From NCBI RefSeq assembly GCF_018449635.1, contig NZ_JAAVUV010000010.1, forward strand, positions 186,001 to 250,000: DNA of 64,000 nt, read 5' to 3'. The position numbers were made by a program, and so were the translations under genes. How positions within the stretch are numbered: position 1 is the first letter of the stretch; the number at the start of each line of letters is the position of its first letter. Below, one piece after another: positions 31,842 to 40,388 of the stretch. Origin of the DNA: Caballeronia sp. dw_276 (GTDB taxonomy: Bacteria > Pseudomonadota > Gammaproteobacteria > Burkholderiales > Burkholderiaceae). Under the pieces are notes generated by a model, which worked only from the letters and a program-made list of their open reading frames with translations, had not been told where the DNA came from and searched no databases.

Positions 31842-31996
31842 CTTCGCCGAGTTAATGGACAACTTGCGGGGCGAAGCCGGAACGTGCTTAACGGTGCGTT
31901 TCGGACCATGTTTTCCGCTAAAGCGTCGCCGCTTCAGACTCCAAACGAAGTCGGCTACGTGAGTAACCTACCCGTATCTAAATTGGAGTCTGAAGC
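31842..31996 (+). promoter_or_regulatory. Structured metK 5' leader, candidate cis-regulatory RNA
   Basis: Three hairpins follow one another. H1: CTTCGCC (31842-31848) pairs with 31870-31876, with an inner AGTT/AACT helix. H2: 31877-31884 pairs with 31897-31904 (8 bp, one G-U). H3: 31931-31944 pairs perfectly with 31983-31996, a 14-bp stem with a 38-base loop. The Shine-Dalgarno GGAG (31985-31988) is inside the H3 stem, and the stem ends at the base before the GTG start. This would hide the ribosome binding site. It does not match SAM-I, SAM-II or SAH aptamers as I know them. Confidence 0.6.
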
Positions 31997-33184
31997 GTGT
32001 CAAACAATTACTTCTTTACCTCTGAATCCGTCTCCGAAGGCCACCCGGACAAGGTTGCCGACCAGATCTCCGACGCCATCCTCGACGCCATCCTGGCTCA
32101 GGACAAGTACTCGCGCGTCGCTGCCGAAACGCTTTGCAACACCGGCCTGGTCGTCCTGGCAGGCGAGATCACCACGCAAGCGAACGTCGACTACATTCAG
32201 GTCGCGCGCGACACCATCAAGCGTATTGGCTACGACAACACGGATTACGGTATCGACTATCGCGGTTGCGCGGTGCTCGTGGCGTATGACAAACAGTCGC
32301 GGGACATCGCGCAAGGTGTTGACGCTGCGCACGACGACAACCTCGACCAAGGCGCCGGCGACCAGGGTCTGATGTTCGGCTACGCCTGCGACGAAACGCC
32401 CGAGCTGATGCCGCTGCCCATTCACCTGTCGCATCGTCTGGTCGAGCGCCAGGCGAACATGCGCCGCGACGGCCGTCTGAACTGGCTGCGTCCCGACGCG
32501 AAGTCGCAAGTCACGGTGCGTTATGTGGATGGCAAGGCGCACAGCATCGATACGGTCGTGCTCTCCACGCAGCATGCGCCGGACATCGAATTGAAGGCGC
32601 TGCGCGAAGCCGTGATCGAAGAGATCATCAAGCCGGTGCTGCCGGCCGAGTTGATCAAGGGCGACATCAAGTTCCTCGTGAACCCGACCGGGCGTTTCGT
32701 GATCGGTGGTCCGCAAGGCGATTGCGGTCTGACGGGCCGCAAGATCATTGTCGATACATACGGCGGCGCGGCGCCTCATGGCGGCGGTGCGTTCTCCGGC
32801 AAGGATCCGTCGAAGGTCGACCGTTCGGCGGCTTACGCGGGACGTTATGTCGCAAAGAACATCGTGGCGGCAGGCCTGGCCTCACGGTGCCTGATCCAGG
32901 TGTCGTACGCCATTGGCGTCGCGCGCCCGACGTCGGTCATGGTGAACACGTTCGGCACGGGCCGTGTTTCGGACGCGAAGATCCAGGAACTCGTGCTCGA
33001 GCATTTCGATCTGCGTCCGAAGGGCATCATCCAGATGCTCGACCTGCTGCGTCCGATCTATGAAAAGTCGGCGGCGTATGGTCACTTCGGCCGCGAAGAG
33101 CCGGAATTCACGTGGGAAGCCACCGACAAGGCGCTGTTGCTGGCCGAAGCCGCTGGTACGGAGCCTGTAACCGAAACGGCATAA
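31997..33184 (+). CDS. metK: S-adenosylmethionine synthetase
   Basis: Makes SAM from methionine and ATP. The 395-residue protein has the family motifs EGHPDK near residue 14, GAGDQG(L/I)MFGY near 117 and GGGAFSGKD near 262. Translation begins with GTG (31997-31999), with GGAG eight bases upstream. That Shine-Dalgarno is entirely within a perfect inverted repeat of the leader. Monocistronic, ending at a strong terminator. Confidence 0.98.
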   Translation: MSNNYFFTSESVSEGHPDKVADQISDAILDAILAQDKYSRVAAETLCNTGLVVLAGEITTQANVDYIQVARDTIKRIGYDNTDYGIDYRGCAVLVAYDKQSRDIAQGVDAAHDDNLDQGAGDQGLMFGYACDETPELMPLPIHLSHRLVERQANMRRDGRLNWLRPDAKSQVTVRYVDGKAHSIDTVVLSTQHAPDIELKALREAVIEEIIKPVLPAELIKGDIKFLVNPTGRFVIGGPQGDCGLTGRKIIVDTYGGAAPHGGGAFSGKDPSKVDRSAAYAGRYVAKNIVAAGLASRCLIQVSYAIGVARPTSVMVNTFGTGRVSDAKIQELVLEHFDLRPKGIIQMLDLLRPIYEKSAAYGHFGREEPEFTWEATDKALLLAEAAGTEPVTETA

Positions 33185-33199
33185 GTTCATCGTATGAAA

Positions 33200-33236
33200 A
33201 AAGCCCGCCGAGCGTTGTTCTTGCTCGGCGGGCTTT
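33200..33236 (+). terminator. Rho-independent terminator after metK
   Basis: A perfect 14-bp stem (33200-33213 with 33223-33236) with a nine-base loop and a T-run. It lies 16 bp after the metK stop. Confidence 0.95.
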
Positions 33237-33692
33237 TTGCATTTCCAGCGGCTTAATGTATGCGGAAATGATTAACGCGTGGAAAACCCAAACCATCCCG
33301 AGCTTGCAGAAAGTCTGCGCGGACGTCGGCTCGACGTATTAATTACACCCGGTAATGGTTTCGATTTTGAAACAGGCGCGCGTAATTGCGCCGGTTTTCG
33401 CAATAAGGCTTTAAGCGCAGCTTGACGTGATACCGCCCTTAAACGGAGATTCGAGAAGAAACCGTGAAACCACGAACGAATCCCATCCACGGGGTGCGAA
33501 TTTCTGAATTTCCCTGCGAGCAATTGAGTACGCGCCGAATGGTGGCGCAAGGCGCGGACGACGCGTCGCCCGGCGGGGCGTGCCGCGCGGACAGCGACAC
33601 GAGTGAGACGATTGGCGAAACGGATATTCATGGATCTCACAAACTTGAGTTGCCTAAGGCAATGACCCGACATTAGTCGTGTCAAAAAAAGC

Positions 33693-33716
33693 GTTCAACA
33701 GTTCGAGCAGTTGAAC
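33693..33716. repeat. Inverted repeat, 7-bp arms
   Basis: GTTCAAC (33693-33699) and GTTGAAC (33710-33716) form a dyad with a 10-bp centre. Arm length and spacing suit an operator for a dimeric regulator. No T-run follows, so it is not a terminator. Confidence 0.5.
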
Positions 33717-33762
33717 ACAAGAAAAGTTGCGGACTGAATCGCGCACTTATTTAATAGATTTT

Positions 33763-33783
33763 CATCGAAAGCGATTTTCGATG
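33763..33783. repeat. Inverted repeat, 8-bp arms
   Basis: CATCGAAA (33763-33770) and TTTCGATG (33776-33783) form a perfect dyad with a five-base centre, about 215 bp upstream of the dioxygenase start and 47 bp after the previous dyad. Confidence 0.5.
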
Positions 33784-33998
33784 TGCTCTCTCAATGCGCC
33801 GGAGATTATCGAAGAATTGTTACCGCAGGAAGTCGGCACTTTCCCGCAGTTCGTTGGAGGCACCCTCCCACACGCGGCGGCGCGCCGGACCGGCCACGGC
33901 GATTTACAATCGATGTATTCGCCCTAAATTTGCCGGTTCGCTTACGGTTTGCTTATAACCGCGGTCAGCCGGCAAAACGCATTTCCCTGTGAGCCGAT

Positions 33999-34763
33999 AT
34001 GCCGAATCAATCGAAGTTGGAACAAGTCCGCGAGTTGCGGGAAAACGGATATGTCGTGGTACCCGGAGTCGTCACGCCGGAACGTTGCGAAGCCATGCGC
34101 GCGGTTGCGCGGCAAGATCTGGCGCAAGCCATCGCGCCGGTGGAGTTCGAAGCCGACCTGCAATATCCCGGCGCGCCGAACTCGAAGGACGCGCCCGGCG
34201 GACATACCGTACGCAGATTGCTCGACGCTTATAACCGTGACCCGCTGTTCGCGCACTGGGCGACGTCGCCCGATGTGCGTGGCTGGATGGAAATCTATTT
34301 CGGCGAAACGCCCGTGCTTTCCCTTGCGCATCACAATTGCGTGATGACGAAGCATCCGGCGTACGGCAGCCTGACCGGATGGCATCGCGATGTGAGGTAC
34401 TGGAATTTCGAGCGTGACGACCTGGTTTCGGCATGGGTCGCGCTCGGCGACGAGACGGTGGAGAACGGCGGGCTGTGGTTCGTGCCGATGTCGCACAAGC
34501 TGCCGTTCACGTCGGAGCGCTTTGACGACGCCAAGTTCTTCCGCTCCGACCTGCCGGAGAACGCTGCGCTGATTCACAGCGCGGTATCGCCGAAATTGAA
34601 TGCTGGGGACGTGGTCTTTTTCCACTGCAACACGCTGCACTCCGCCGGCAAGAATCTCACCGATGCCGTGAAGTTCTCGCTCGTCTACACGTACCGCGGC
34701 GCGAGCAACCTGCCTTTGCCGGAGACGCGGTCGGCATCGAAGGAAGACGTGCCGCTGATCTAG
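33999..34763 (+). CDS. Phytanoyl-CoA dioxygenase (PhyH) family protein
   Basis: A 254-residue Fe(II)/2-oxoglutarate-dependent oxygenase. The iron ligands are visible as HRD (H near 129, D near 131) and LHSAG (H near 214), followed by an arginine in YTYRG that would bind 2-oxoglutarate. Substrate unknown; this family covers many small-molecule hydroxylations. It is a single gene after a long intergenic region. Confidence 0.85.
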   Translation: MPNQSKLEQVRELRENGYVVVPGVVTPERCEAMRAVARQDLAQAIAPVEFEADLQYPGAPNSKDAPGGHTVRRLLDAYNRDPLFAHWATSPDVRGWMEIYFGETPVLSLAHHNCVMTKHPAYGSLTGWHRDVRYWNFERDDLVSAWVALGDETVENGGLWFVPMSHKLPFTSERFDDAKFFRSDLPENAALIHSAVSPKLNAGDVVFFHCNTLHSAGKNLTDAVKFSLVYTYRGASNLPLPETRSASKEDVPLI

Positions 34764-34772
34764 CGCCCTGGC

Positions 34773-34979
34773 TCAACGGCCCTTGCCTGGAATCGCCAGG
34801 CCAATCAGCCCGGCGAGCATGGCGACCATGCCGCCCGCGATCAACCAGATGGTCTTGTTGGTTGGCGATCCAGTGAAAAAGCGCGACACGTCGTTGCTCA
34901 GCGAATGGAACGACTGCCCGCCAAAATAAAGCAGCACCACGCCGCCCACGATCAGCGCAATGGAAATCGCCTTGGTCAT
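34773..34979 (-). CDS. DUF3185 small membrane protein
   Basis: A 68-residue protein with two hydrophobic segments (about 5-20 and 44-63) separated by a short polar loop containing SFHSLSNDVSRFFTGSP, a pattern typical of DUF3185 proteins. Function unknown. It is convergent with the dioxygenase gene and on the same strand as the MscS gene. Confidence 0.8.
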   Translation of the reverse strand: MTKAISIALIVGGVVLLYFGGQSFHSLSNDVSRFFTGSPTNKTIWLIAGGMVAMLAGLIGLAIPGKGR

Positions 34980-35053
34980 ATAAGTCTCGTCTATGTCTGG
35001 ACCGAAAGCTTATTCAACCAGGGCGGATGCGTCCAGCATCGAAACAATGGCTT

Positions 35054-35875
35054 TCACGCCGGCGCGCTTCCGGGCTGTACAGCGGGTACTTCGGCAGGCT
35101 TGATCCCAGGCTTGATCTGGCGCAGCAAGTCCGCCTGCAGGTTCGCGTAATCGGTCCGGTTCGTCCATACGCCGATATTCAGCTTCACGCCGGTATCGGT
35201 GTATTCGGACACGGCAATCCACGGTTTCGTTTTTTCATCGTTGATGATTCGCGGGTCCGTTTCCACGATCCGATGCAGCGAAGCCAGCGATTCCTCGATG
35301 TTCTGATCTTCCGGAATGATCACGTTCAGCACCACGCGCCGGCGATCGTTCGCGGTGAAGTTCGTGACCGGATTCGCCCAGATCGTGCTGTTTGGAACGA
35401 ACATGATGACGCCGTCGCTTTTCGTCAGGCGCGTGGTGAAGAGGCCGATCTCGTTGACGGTTCCGGCTGTAGCGCCCGCGCCTTCGATGTAATCGCCCAC
35501 CTTGAACGGCCGCAGCAACAGCAACATCAGGCCGGCAGCGATGTTCTGCAGCGTGCCCTGCAACGCCAGCCCGATTGCCAGTCCCGCCGCGCCGAGCACG
35601 GTCAGAATGCTGGCCGCGGCGACGCCGAACTTGCCCAGCGCCGCGACGATTGCAACCACGCGGATGGACCATTGCACGAGGCTCGCCATCACCGGCGTGA
35701 ACGTGGCGTCCGCATTCGTGCGACCGAGCGCGCGCTTGACGGCATTGGCAACGCGGTTCGAAATCCACCAGCCAACCAGCAATATCAGTACGGCCATCAG
35801 CAAGTCGATGCCAAACGAAACGCCCGACGTCATCAGAAAGTTGTAGACGGGGCGTAGTTTGTCGAGCGGGTCCAT
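35054..35875 (-). CDS. mscS: Small-conductance mechanosensitive channel (MscS family)
   Basis: A 273-residue channel that releases solutes on hypo-osmotic shock. It has three N-terminal membrane segments (about 18-110), with the glycine/alanine-rich pore helix (AAGLAIGLALQGTLQNIAAG) near 95-115, then the beta and alpha-beta cytoplasmic domains. AAGGAG precedes the ATG at 35875, so the upstream in-frame ATG is not used. Confidence 0.92.
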   Translation of the reverse strand: MDPLDKLRPVYNFLMTSGVSFGIDLLMAVLILLVGWWISNRVANAVKRALGRTNADATFTPVMASLVQWSIRVVAIVAALGKFGVAAASILTVLGAAGLAIGLALQGTLQNIAAGLMLLLLRPFKVGDYIEGAGATAGTVNEIGLFTTRLTKSDGVIMFVPNSTIWANPVTNFTANDRRRVVLNVIIPEDQNIEESLASLHRIVETDPRIINDEKTKPWIAVSEYTDTGVKLNIGVWTNRTDYANLQADLLRQIKPGIKPAEVPAVQPGSAPA

Positions 35876-36148
35876 GAAACTTCTCCTTGTTCTTGTGAGC
35901 AGGATTGGGCTCATGCGGCAGGCAAAACGTTCCCCGCGCGTTCCCTGCGTTAGCCATCCGGCCTAGGTCCCGAATATCGGGATAGCCTTGAAGTCTTTCG
36001 GGTCAAGGCCGACACGAGTTCTCGTGATTCGATACCATGTCGGACCCGGCGCATGTCAGACGACATGAATCTGATCACGCGCCGCGCGATTGTTTCTCGT
36101 TTGTGCTTGCAAAACCCTTTCCCACATCATCGATTCGAGGATTACGTC

Positions 36149-37192
36149 ATGGCTTACGAAGCAGCTTCCGAGCGCTATTCGCAGATGGCTTACCGCACCT
36201 GCGGCAAAAGCGGGCTGAAGTTGCCGGCGTTGTCGCTGGGTCTTTGGCACAACTTCGGCGACACCACGCCGATCTCCACGCAGCGCGACATCCTGCGCAC
36301 CGCGTTTGATCTCGGCATTACGCACTTCGATCTGGCCAACAACTACGGCCCCCCGTACGGCAGCGCGGAGACCAATTTCGGACGCTTGTTCAAGGACGAC
36401 TTCAAGCCGTATCGCGATGAGTTGCTGATTTCGTCGAAGGCGGGCTGGGACATGTGGCCGGGCCCGTACGGCCAGGGCGGCGGTTCGCGCAAGTACGTGC
36501 TGGCGTCGCTGGATCAAAGCCTGAAGCGCATGGGCCTCGACTACGTGGATATTTTCTATTCCCATCGTTTCGATGCCGATACGCCGCTCGAAGAAACCGC
36601 CGGCGCGCTCGCAACCGCCGTGCATTCGGGCAAGGCGCTGTACGTGGGGATTTCGTCGTATTCGCCGGCGAAGACGCGTGAAATGGCGAAGTTGCTTGCC
36701 GAGCACAAGGTGCCGCTGCTGATTCATCAGCCGTCGTACAACATGCTGAACCGCTGGATCGAAGAAGAACTGCTCGATACGCTCGATGGTGTCGGCGCGG
36801 GCAGCATCGCTTTCACGCCGCTGGCGCAAGGGCTCTTGACGGGCAAGTATCTGAACGGCGTTCCCGCCGATGCACGCGTGAACAAGCCGGGCGGCGGATC
36901 GCTGAAGCAGGAGCATTTGAGCGCGCAGAATATCGAGCACGTTCGCAAGCTCAACGATCTGGCGCAACGGCGCGGTCAAAGCCTCGCGCAAATGGCGCTG
37001 GCGTGGGCGTTGCGCGGCGGCCGCGTGACGTCGGTGCTGATTGGCGCGAGCCGTCCGGAGCAGGTGACGGAGAATGTCGGCGCGTTGAAGAATCTGGAGT
37101 TCACGAAGGAAGAACTCGCGGAAATCGATCAGCACGCGACCGAAGGCGGCATCAACCTTTGGGAAAAGCCATCGACGGATCAGCGCGTTTAA
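36149..37192 (+). CDS. Aldo/keto reductase, YghZ (GpR/MgrA) type
   Basis: A 347-residue NADPH-dependent reductase of the AKR14-like group that reduces L-glyceraldehyde 3-phosphate and methylglyoxal in E. coli. The catalytic tetrad is visible: an aspartate, the tyrosine in NNYGPPYGS, the lysine in SSKAGWDMW and the histidine in YSHRFD. The start at 36149 matches the family N-terminus (ERYSQMAYRTCGKSG) and has GAGG upstream; the longer open frame from 36053 is not needed. Confidence 0.9.
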   Translation: MAYEAASERYSQMAYRTCGKSGLKLPALSLGLWHNFGDTTPISTQRDILRTAFDLGITHFDLANNYGPPYGSAETNFGRLFKDDFKPYRDELLISSKAGWDMWPGPYGQGGGSRKYVLASLDQSLKRMGLDYVDIFYSHRFDADTPLEETAGALATAVHSGKALYVGISSYSPAKTREMAKLLAEHKVPLLIHQPSYNMLNRWIEEELLDTLDGVGAGSIAFTPLAQGLLTGKYLNGVPADARVNKPGGGSLKQEHLSAQNIEHVRKLNDLAQRRGQSLAQMALAWALRGGRVTSVLIGASRPEQVTENVGALKNLEFTKEELAEIDQHATEGGINLWEKPSTDQRV

Positions 37193-37206
37193 GACGTGAC
37201 ACCGTG

Positions 37207-37230
37207 GGAGCGGCGCGGCTGCGCCGCTCC
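37207..37230. other. GC-rich hairpin after the aldo/keto reductase gene
   Basis: A perfect 10-bp stem (37207-37216 with 37221-37230) with a GGCT loop lies 15 bp after the stop codon. No T-run follows, so it is more likely a 3'-end stabiliser than an intrinsic terminator. Confidence 0.6.
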
Positions 37231-37656
37231 TGCGCCGTTCCTGATGCCCTCGCGAGCTTCATATCTGTTTAAGCGCCGTCAGCGTTTCCCGGCGTGCTTC
37301 CCAGCCTGACGACAGCAGGGCTTTTGCCGTGCCGCCACGGTCGCGTTGCTATCATGCGGACTCCGGAAGTTCCTCCTCCAACCTGAGAAACGCGTGTGCG
37401 GTAAAATAGCCGATTACGCGTGCGGCAGCGGGGAATGCGGAACATTCGCTCCGGGCGCGAGGGCCTTCGTAGTTTTCGCAGTTACAGGCCCGGTTTGAAG
37501 CGTGCTGCCGGACTCCGGCGCGTGCCCGCGTGAACAATCTGCAGCATTGCTTTCGTTGCGCCTTTAAGGTGTTGTCGTCGCAATCGTGCCCAGTTGTCTG
37601 AACGGTCACCGGCACGCACCACTGCGCCGCCCTGATTCCGCACTATCCATGAAGCC
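37231..37656 (+). promoter_or_regulatory. Upstream region of the ferredoxin-NADP reductase gene
   Basis: About 425 bp without a gene. TAAAAT at 37402-37407 is a plausible -10 element in a GTGCGG context, without a good -35. If used, it gives a leader of about 245 nt. I see no other element. Confidence 0.35.
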
Positions 37657-38427
37657 ATGAGCAACCTTAATCCTCAAACCGTTCTGAGCGTCCACCACTG
37701 GACCGACACGCTGTTCAGCTTTACGTGCACGCGCGATTCCGCTTTCCGTTTCGAAAACGGGCAGTTCACCATGGTCGGCCTCGAGGTCGACGGCAAGCCG
37801 CTGCTGCGCGCCTACAGCCTGGCGAGCGCCAACTACGAAGAGCATCTCGAGTTCCTCAGCATCAAGGTTCAGGACGGTCCGCTGACGTCGCGCCTGCAGC
37901 ACTTGAAAGTGGGCGATCCGGTGCTGATCGGCAAGAAGCCGGTGGGTACGCTGGTCGCCGACAATCTCCTGCCGGGCAAGACGCTGTGGCTTCTCTCGAC
38001 CGGCACGGGCCTCGCGCCGTTCATGTCGATCATCAAGGACCCGGACGTCTACGATCGGTTCGACAAGATCGTGCTCACGCATACCTGCCGTTTTGTCGAT
38101 GAACTCGCGTACAAGGATTTCATCACCGAGCATCTTCCGGCGCACGAGCACCTCGGCGAACTGATCCAAGAAAAGCTGGTGTATTACCCGACGGTCACGC
38201 GCGAAGAGTTTGCCAACCGCGGCCGGATCACGGATCTGATCGAAACGAAGAAACTCTTCTCCGATCTGGACGTCGCGCCGTTCTCCGTGGAAAACGATCG
38301 CGTGATGCTTTGCGGCAGCCCGCACATGCTGCGCGACACACGTCAAATTCTCGATGAAATGGGCTTCCAGGAAGGCAGCAACAATCATCCGGGACATTAC
38401 GTGGTGGAGAAGGCTTTTGTTGGCTGA
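37657..38427 (+). CDS. fpr: Ferredoxin-NADP+ reductase
   Basis: A 256-residue FAD enzyme that exchanges electrons between NADPH and ferredoxin or flavodoxin, with links to oxidative stress. The FAD motif RAYSLAS is near residue 51, the NADP-binding GTGLAPF near 115 and the C-terminal VVEKAFVG is typical of the bacterial subclass. Single gene, closed by a terminator. Confidence 0.95.
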   Translation: MSNLNPQTVLSVHHWTDTLFSFTCTRDSAFRFENGQFTMVGLEVDGKPLLRAYSLASANYEEHLEFLSIKVQDGPLTSRLQHLKVGDPVLIGKKPVGTLVADNLLPGKTLWLLSTGTGLAPFMSIIKDPDVYDRFDKIVLTHTCRFVDELAYKDFITEHLPAHEHLGELIQEKLVYYPTVTREEFANRGRITDLIETKKLFSDLDVAPFSVENDRVMLCGSPHMLRDTRQILDEMGFQEGSNNHPGHYVVEKAFVG

Positions 38428-38454
38428 TTGATTGGCTGGTGAATGTTGGACAAG

Positions 38455-38488
38455 AAAACCGAAGCCTCGCGCTTCGGTTTTTTTGTTT
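38455..38488 (+). terminator. Rho-independent terminator after fpr
   Basis: An A-run, a stem (AACCGAAG with CTTCGGTT) closed by a short loop, and a T-run, about 30 bp after the fpr stop. Confidence 0.9.
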
Positions 38489-38789
38489 GGCAGGGCATCA
38501 ACCGCGCGGGATATGCAACGCACTATTGCGACAAAATGCCTCCGAAAGAGGCTTTTACTAGATATTCAGCTTACAAAAGTTGAACGTATTGAATTTTGAT
38601 GTTTTTGAGCAATTTTTAGATATTTTTCCTCTAAACACGTTGCCCGGCGGAAGTCAAAATTCCATCACCCGCAACGTTTTGCGACGCATAGCGTCTTCTC
38701 TCCGATAAAATCTCCGGTTTTCCAATCGATTCTGCGCCGCCGATCCGGCGATCCGGCGCGCCGCGTCCGAGGTTAGGAGTTCCCTTTTC
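38489..38789 (+). promoter_or_regulatory. AT-rich upstream region of the amino acid permease gene
   Basis: About 300 bp, AT-rich around 38560-38640, with AGGAG ten bases before the permease ATG. It should hold the permease promoter, but I could not fix -35/-10 boxes with confidence. Confidence 0.35.
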
Positions 38790-40187
38790 ATGTCCCTGTT
38801 CCGTAAGAAAAGCATCGAGCACATGCTCGCCGGCGCGCAACGCGCCGGATTAAAAAAGACGCTCGGCGCGCTCGATCTGACGTTTTTAGGCGTCGGGGCG
38901 ATTATCGGCACGGGGATTTTCGTGCTTACCGGAACCGGCGCCGTTCAGGCAGGACCGGCGCTGATGCTGTCGTTCATTTTCGCGGCCATCGCGTGCGGGC
39001 TCGCGGCGCTTGCGTATGCGGAATTTTCATCGACGATTCCGGTGGCCGGTTCCATCTACACGTACTCGTACGCCACGCTCGGCGAGCTGGCCGCGTGGGT
39101 GATCGGCTGGGATCTGATGCTGGAATATGGCCTGGCGACCTCCGCGGTGTCCGTTGGCTGGTCGGGCTATTTACAGTCCTTGCTCTCGGGCTTTGGCATT
39201 TCTCTTCCTACCGCGCTGACCGCCGCACCGGGCGCGGTGCCCGGGCAGTTCACGCTATTCAATCTGCCGGCGTTCCTGGTGATGATGGCGATTACGGCGC
39301 TGTTGTCGATCGGCATCAAGGAATCGGCGCGCGTGAACAACATCATGGTCGCGATCAAGGTCGCGGTCGTGTTGATGGTGATCGGCGTGGGCGTGTTTCA
39401 TGTGACGCCGGCGAACTGGCATCCGTTCATGCCGAACGGCTGGGACGGCGTGTTCGGCGCTGCGGCCGTGATGTTCTTTGCGTTTATCGGTTTCGATTCC
39501 GTGTCATCGGCGGCTGAGGAAGTGAAGAATCCGAAGCGCGATTTGCCGATCGGCATCATCTCTTCGCTGGCGGTGTGCGCGGTGCTGTATGTCGCGGTGG
39601 CCGCAGTCGTGACGGGCATCGTGCCGGCCGCGCAGTTCGCGAGCATCTCGCATCCGGTTTCGTATGCGCTGCAGGTCGCGGGGCAACCGTGGGTGGCGGG
39701 TTTCATCGATCTGGGTGCGGTGCTCGGCATGTTGACCGTGATTCTCGTCATGAGCTACGGCCAGACGCGCATCATCTACGCAATGTCGCGCGATGGTTTG
39801 CTGCCGGCGCGGCTTTCGAAGGTGCATCCGAAATATGGCACGCCGTTCTTCACGACGTGGTTCGTCGGCATTTTCTTTGGTCTGATCGGCGCGCTCGTGC
39901 CGCTGAACGTGCTGGCGGAGCTGATCAATATCGGCACGCTGGCCGCGTTTTCGATGGTGTCGATTGCCGTGCTGGTTCTGCGTCGTACGCACCCGGATCT
40001 GCCGCGCGCATTCCGATGCCCGGGCGTGCCAGTCGTGCCCATTCTCGCCGTGGCGGCGTGTTTGTTCCTGATGATTAACCTGAGAGCCGTGACGTGGGTT
40101 GCGTTTATCGCCTGGCTTGCGATCGGGCTGGCGATTTACTTCGGATATTCGCGCCGGCATTCAAAACTGGGGCGCGGGACGGAATAA
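38790..40187 (+). CDS. APC-family (cationic) amino acid permease
   Basis: A 465-residue inner-membrane transporter with about 12 membrane segments. GAIIGTGIFVLTGTGA near residues 40-55 is the substrate-binding helix 1 signature of the APC superfamily, and the N-terminus (RKKSIEHML, LKKTLGALDL) fits the YfnA/CAT-like cationic amino acid group. The exact substrate is uncertain. Single gene, ending at a terminator. Confidence 0.88.
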   Translation: MSLFRKKSIEHMLAGAQRAGLKKTLGALDLTFLGVGAIIGTGIFVLTGTGAVQAGPALMLSFIFAAIACGLAALAYAEFSSTIPVAGSIYTYSYATLGELAAWVIGWDLMLEYGLATSAVSVGWSGYLQSLLSGFGISLPTALTAAPGAVPGQFTLFNLPAFLVMMAITALLSIGIKESARVNNIMVAIKVAVVLMVIGVGVFHVTPANWHPFMPNGWDGVFGAAAVMFFAFIGFDSVSSAAEEVKNPKRDLPIGIISSLAVCAVLYVAVAAVVTGIVPAAQFASISHPVSYALQVAGQPWVAGFIDLGAVLGMLTVILVMSYGQTRIIYAMSRDGLLPARLSKVHPKYGTPFFTTWFVGIFFGLIGALVPLNVLAELINIGTLAAFSMVSIAVLVLRRTHPDLPRAFRCPGVPVVPILAVAACLFLMINLRAVTWVAFIAWLAIGLAIYFGYSRRHSKLGRGTE

Positions 40188-40219
40188 GCGCTCCACCACG
40201 AACCTGTGTTGCAGGCTTG

Positions 40220-40244
40220 CGCCGCCCATCGAGGCGGCGTTTTT
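40220..40244 (+). terminator. Rho-independent terminator after the permease gene
   Basis: A 7-bp GC stem (40220-40226 with 40233-40239) followed by five Ts. Confidence 0.8.
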
Positions 40245-40388
40245 ACGTCGGTGCCGAAGCGGCAGTAACATGAGCGGGCATTCCGGAGCTGTGCTTTACT
40301 TTGGTTTCGAAGCATTTACGGCACTGGTCTGACTCGGTAAAACGAAATTCAGGCGACAGCCAGCAGCAACGGTGAAGAAGGGGAAAAC

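Larger units (their letters stand above)
33241..33998. other. Long gene-free region upstream of the dioxygenase gene
   Basis: About 760 bp, visibly less GC-rich than its neighbours in its second half, with only short unconvincing open frames. It holds two inverted repeats, at 33693-33716 and 33763-33783 (listed separately). No tRNA or known RNA was recognised. Confidence 0.5.

Noticed and set aside
30818-31909. 363-residue start for the LpxL-family protein
   Set aside because: The first ~69 residues lack a ribosome binding site and are not part of the family; GGGAG precedes the ATG at 31702.
33272-33685. 137-codon minus-strand frame downstream of metK
   Set aside because: Arginine-rich shadow-like composition, no start site and no recognised domain.
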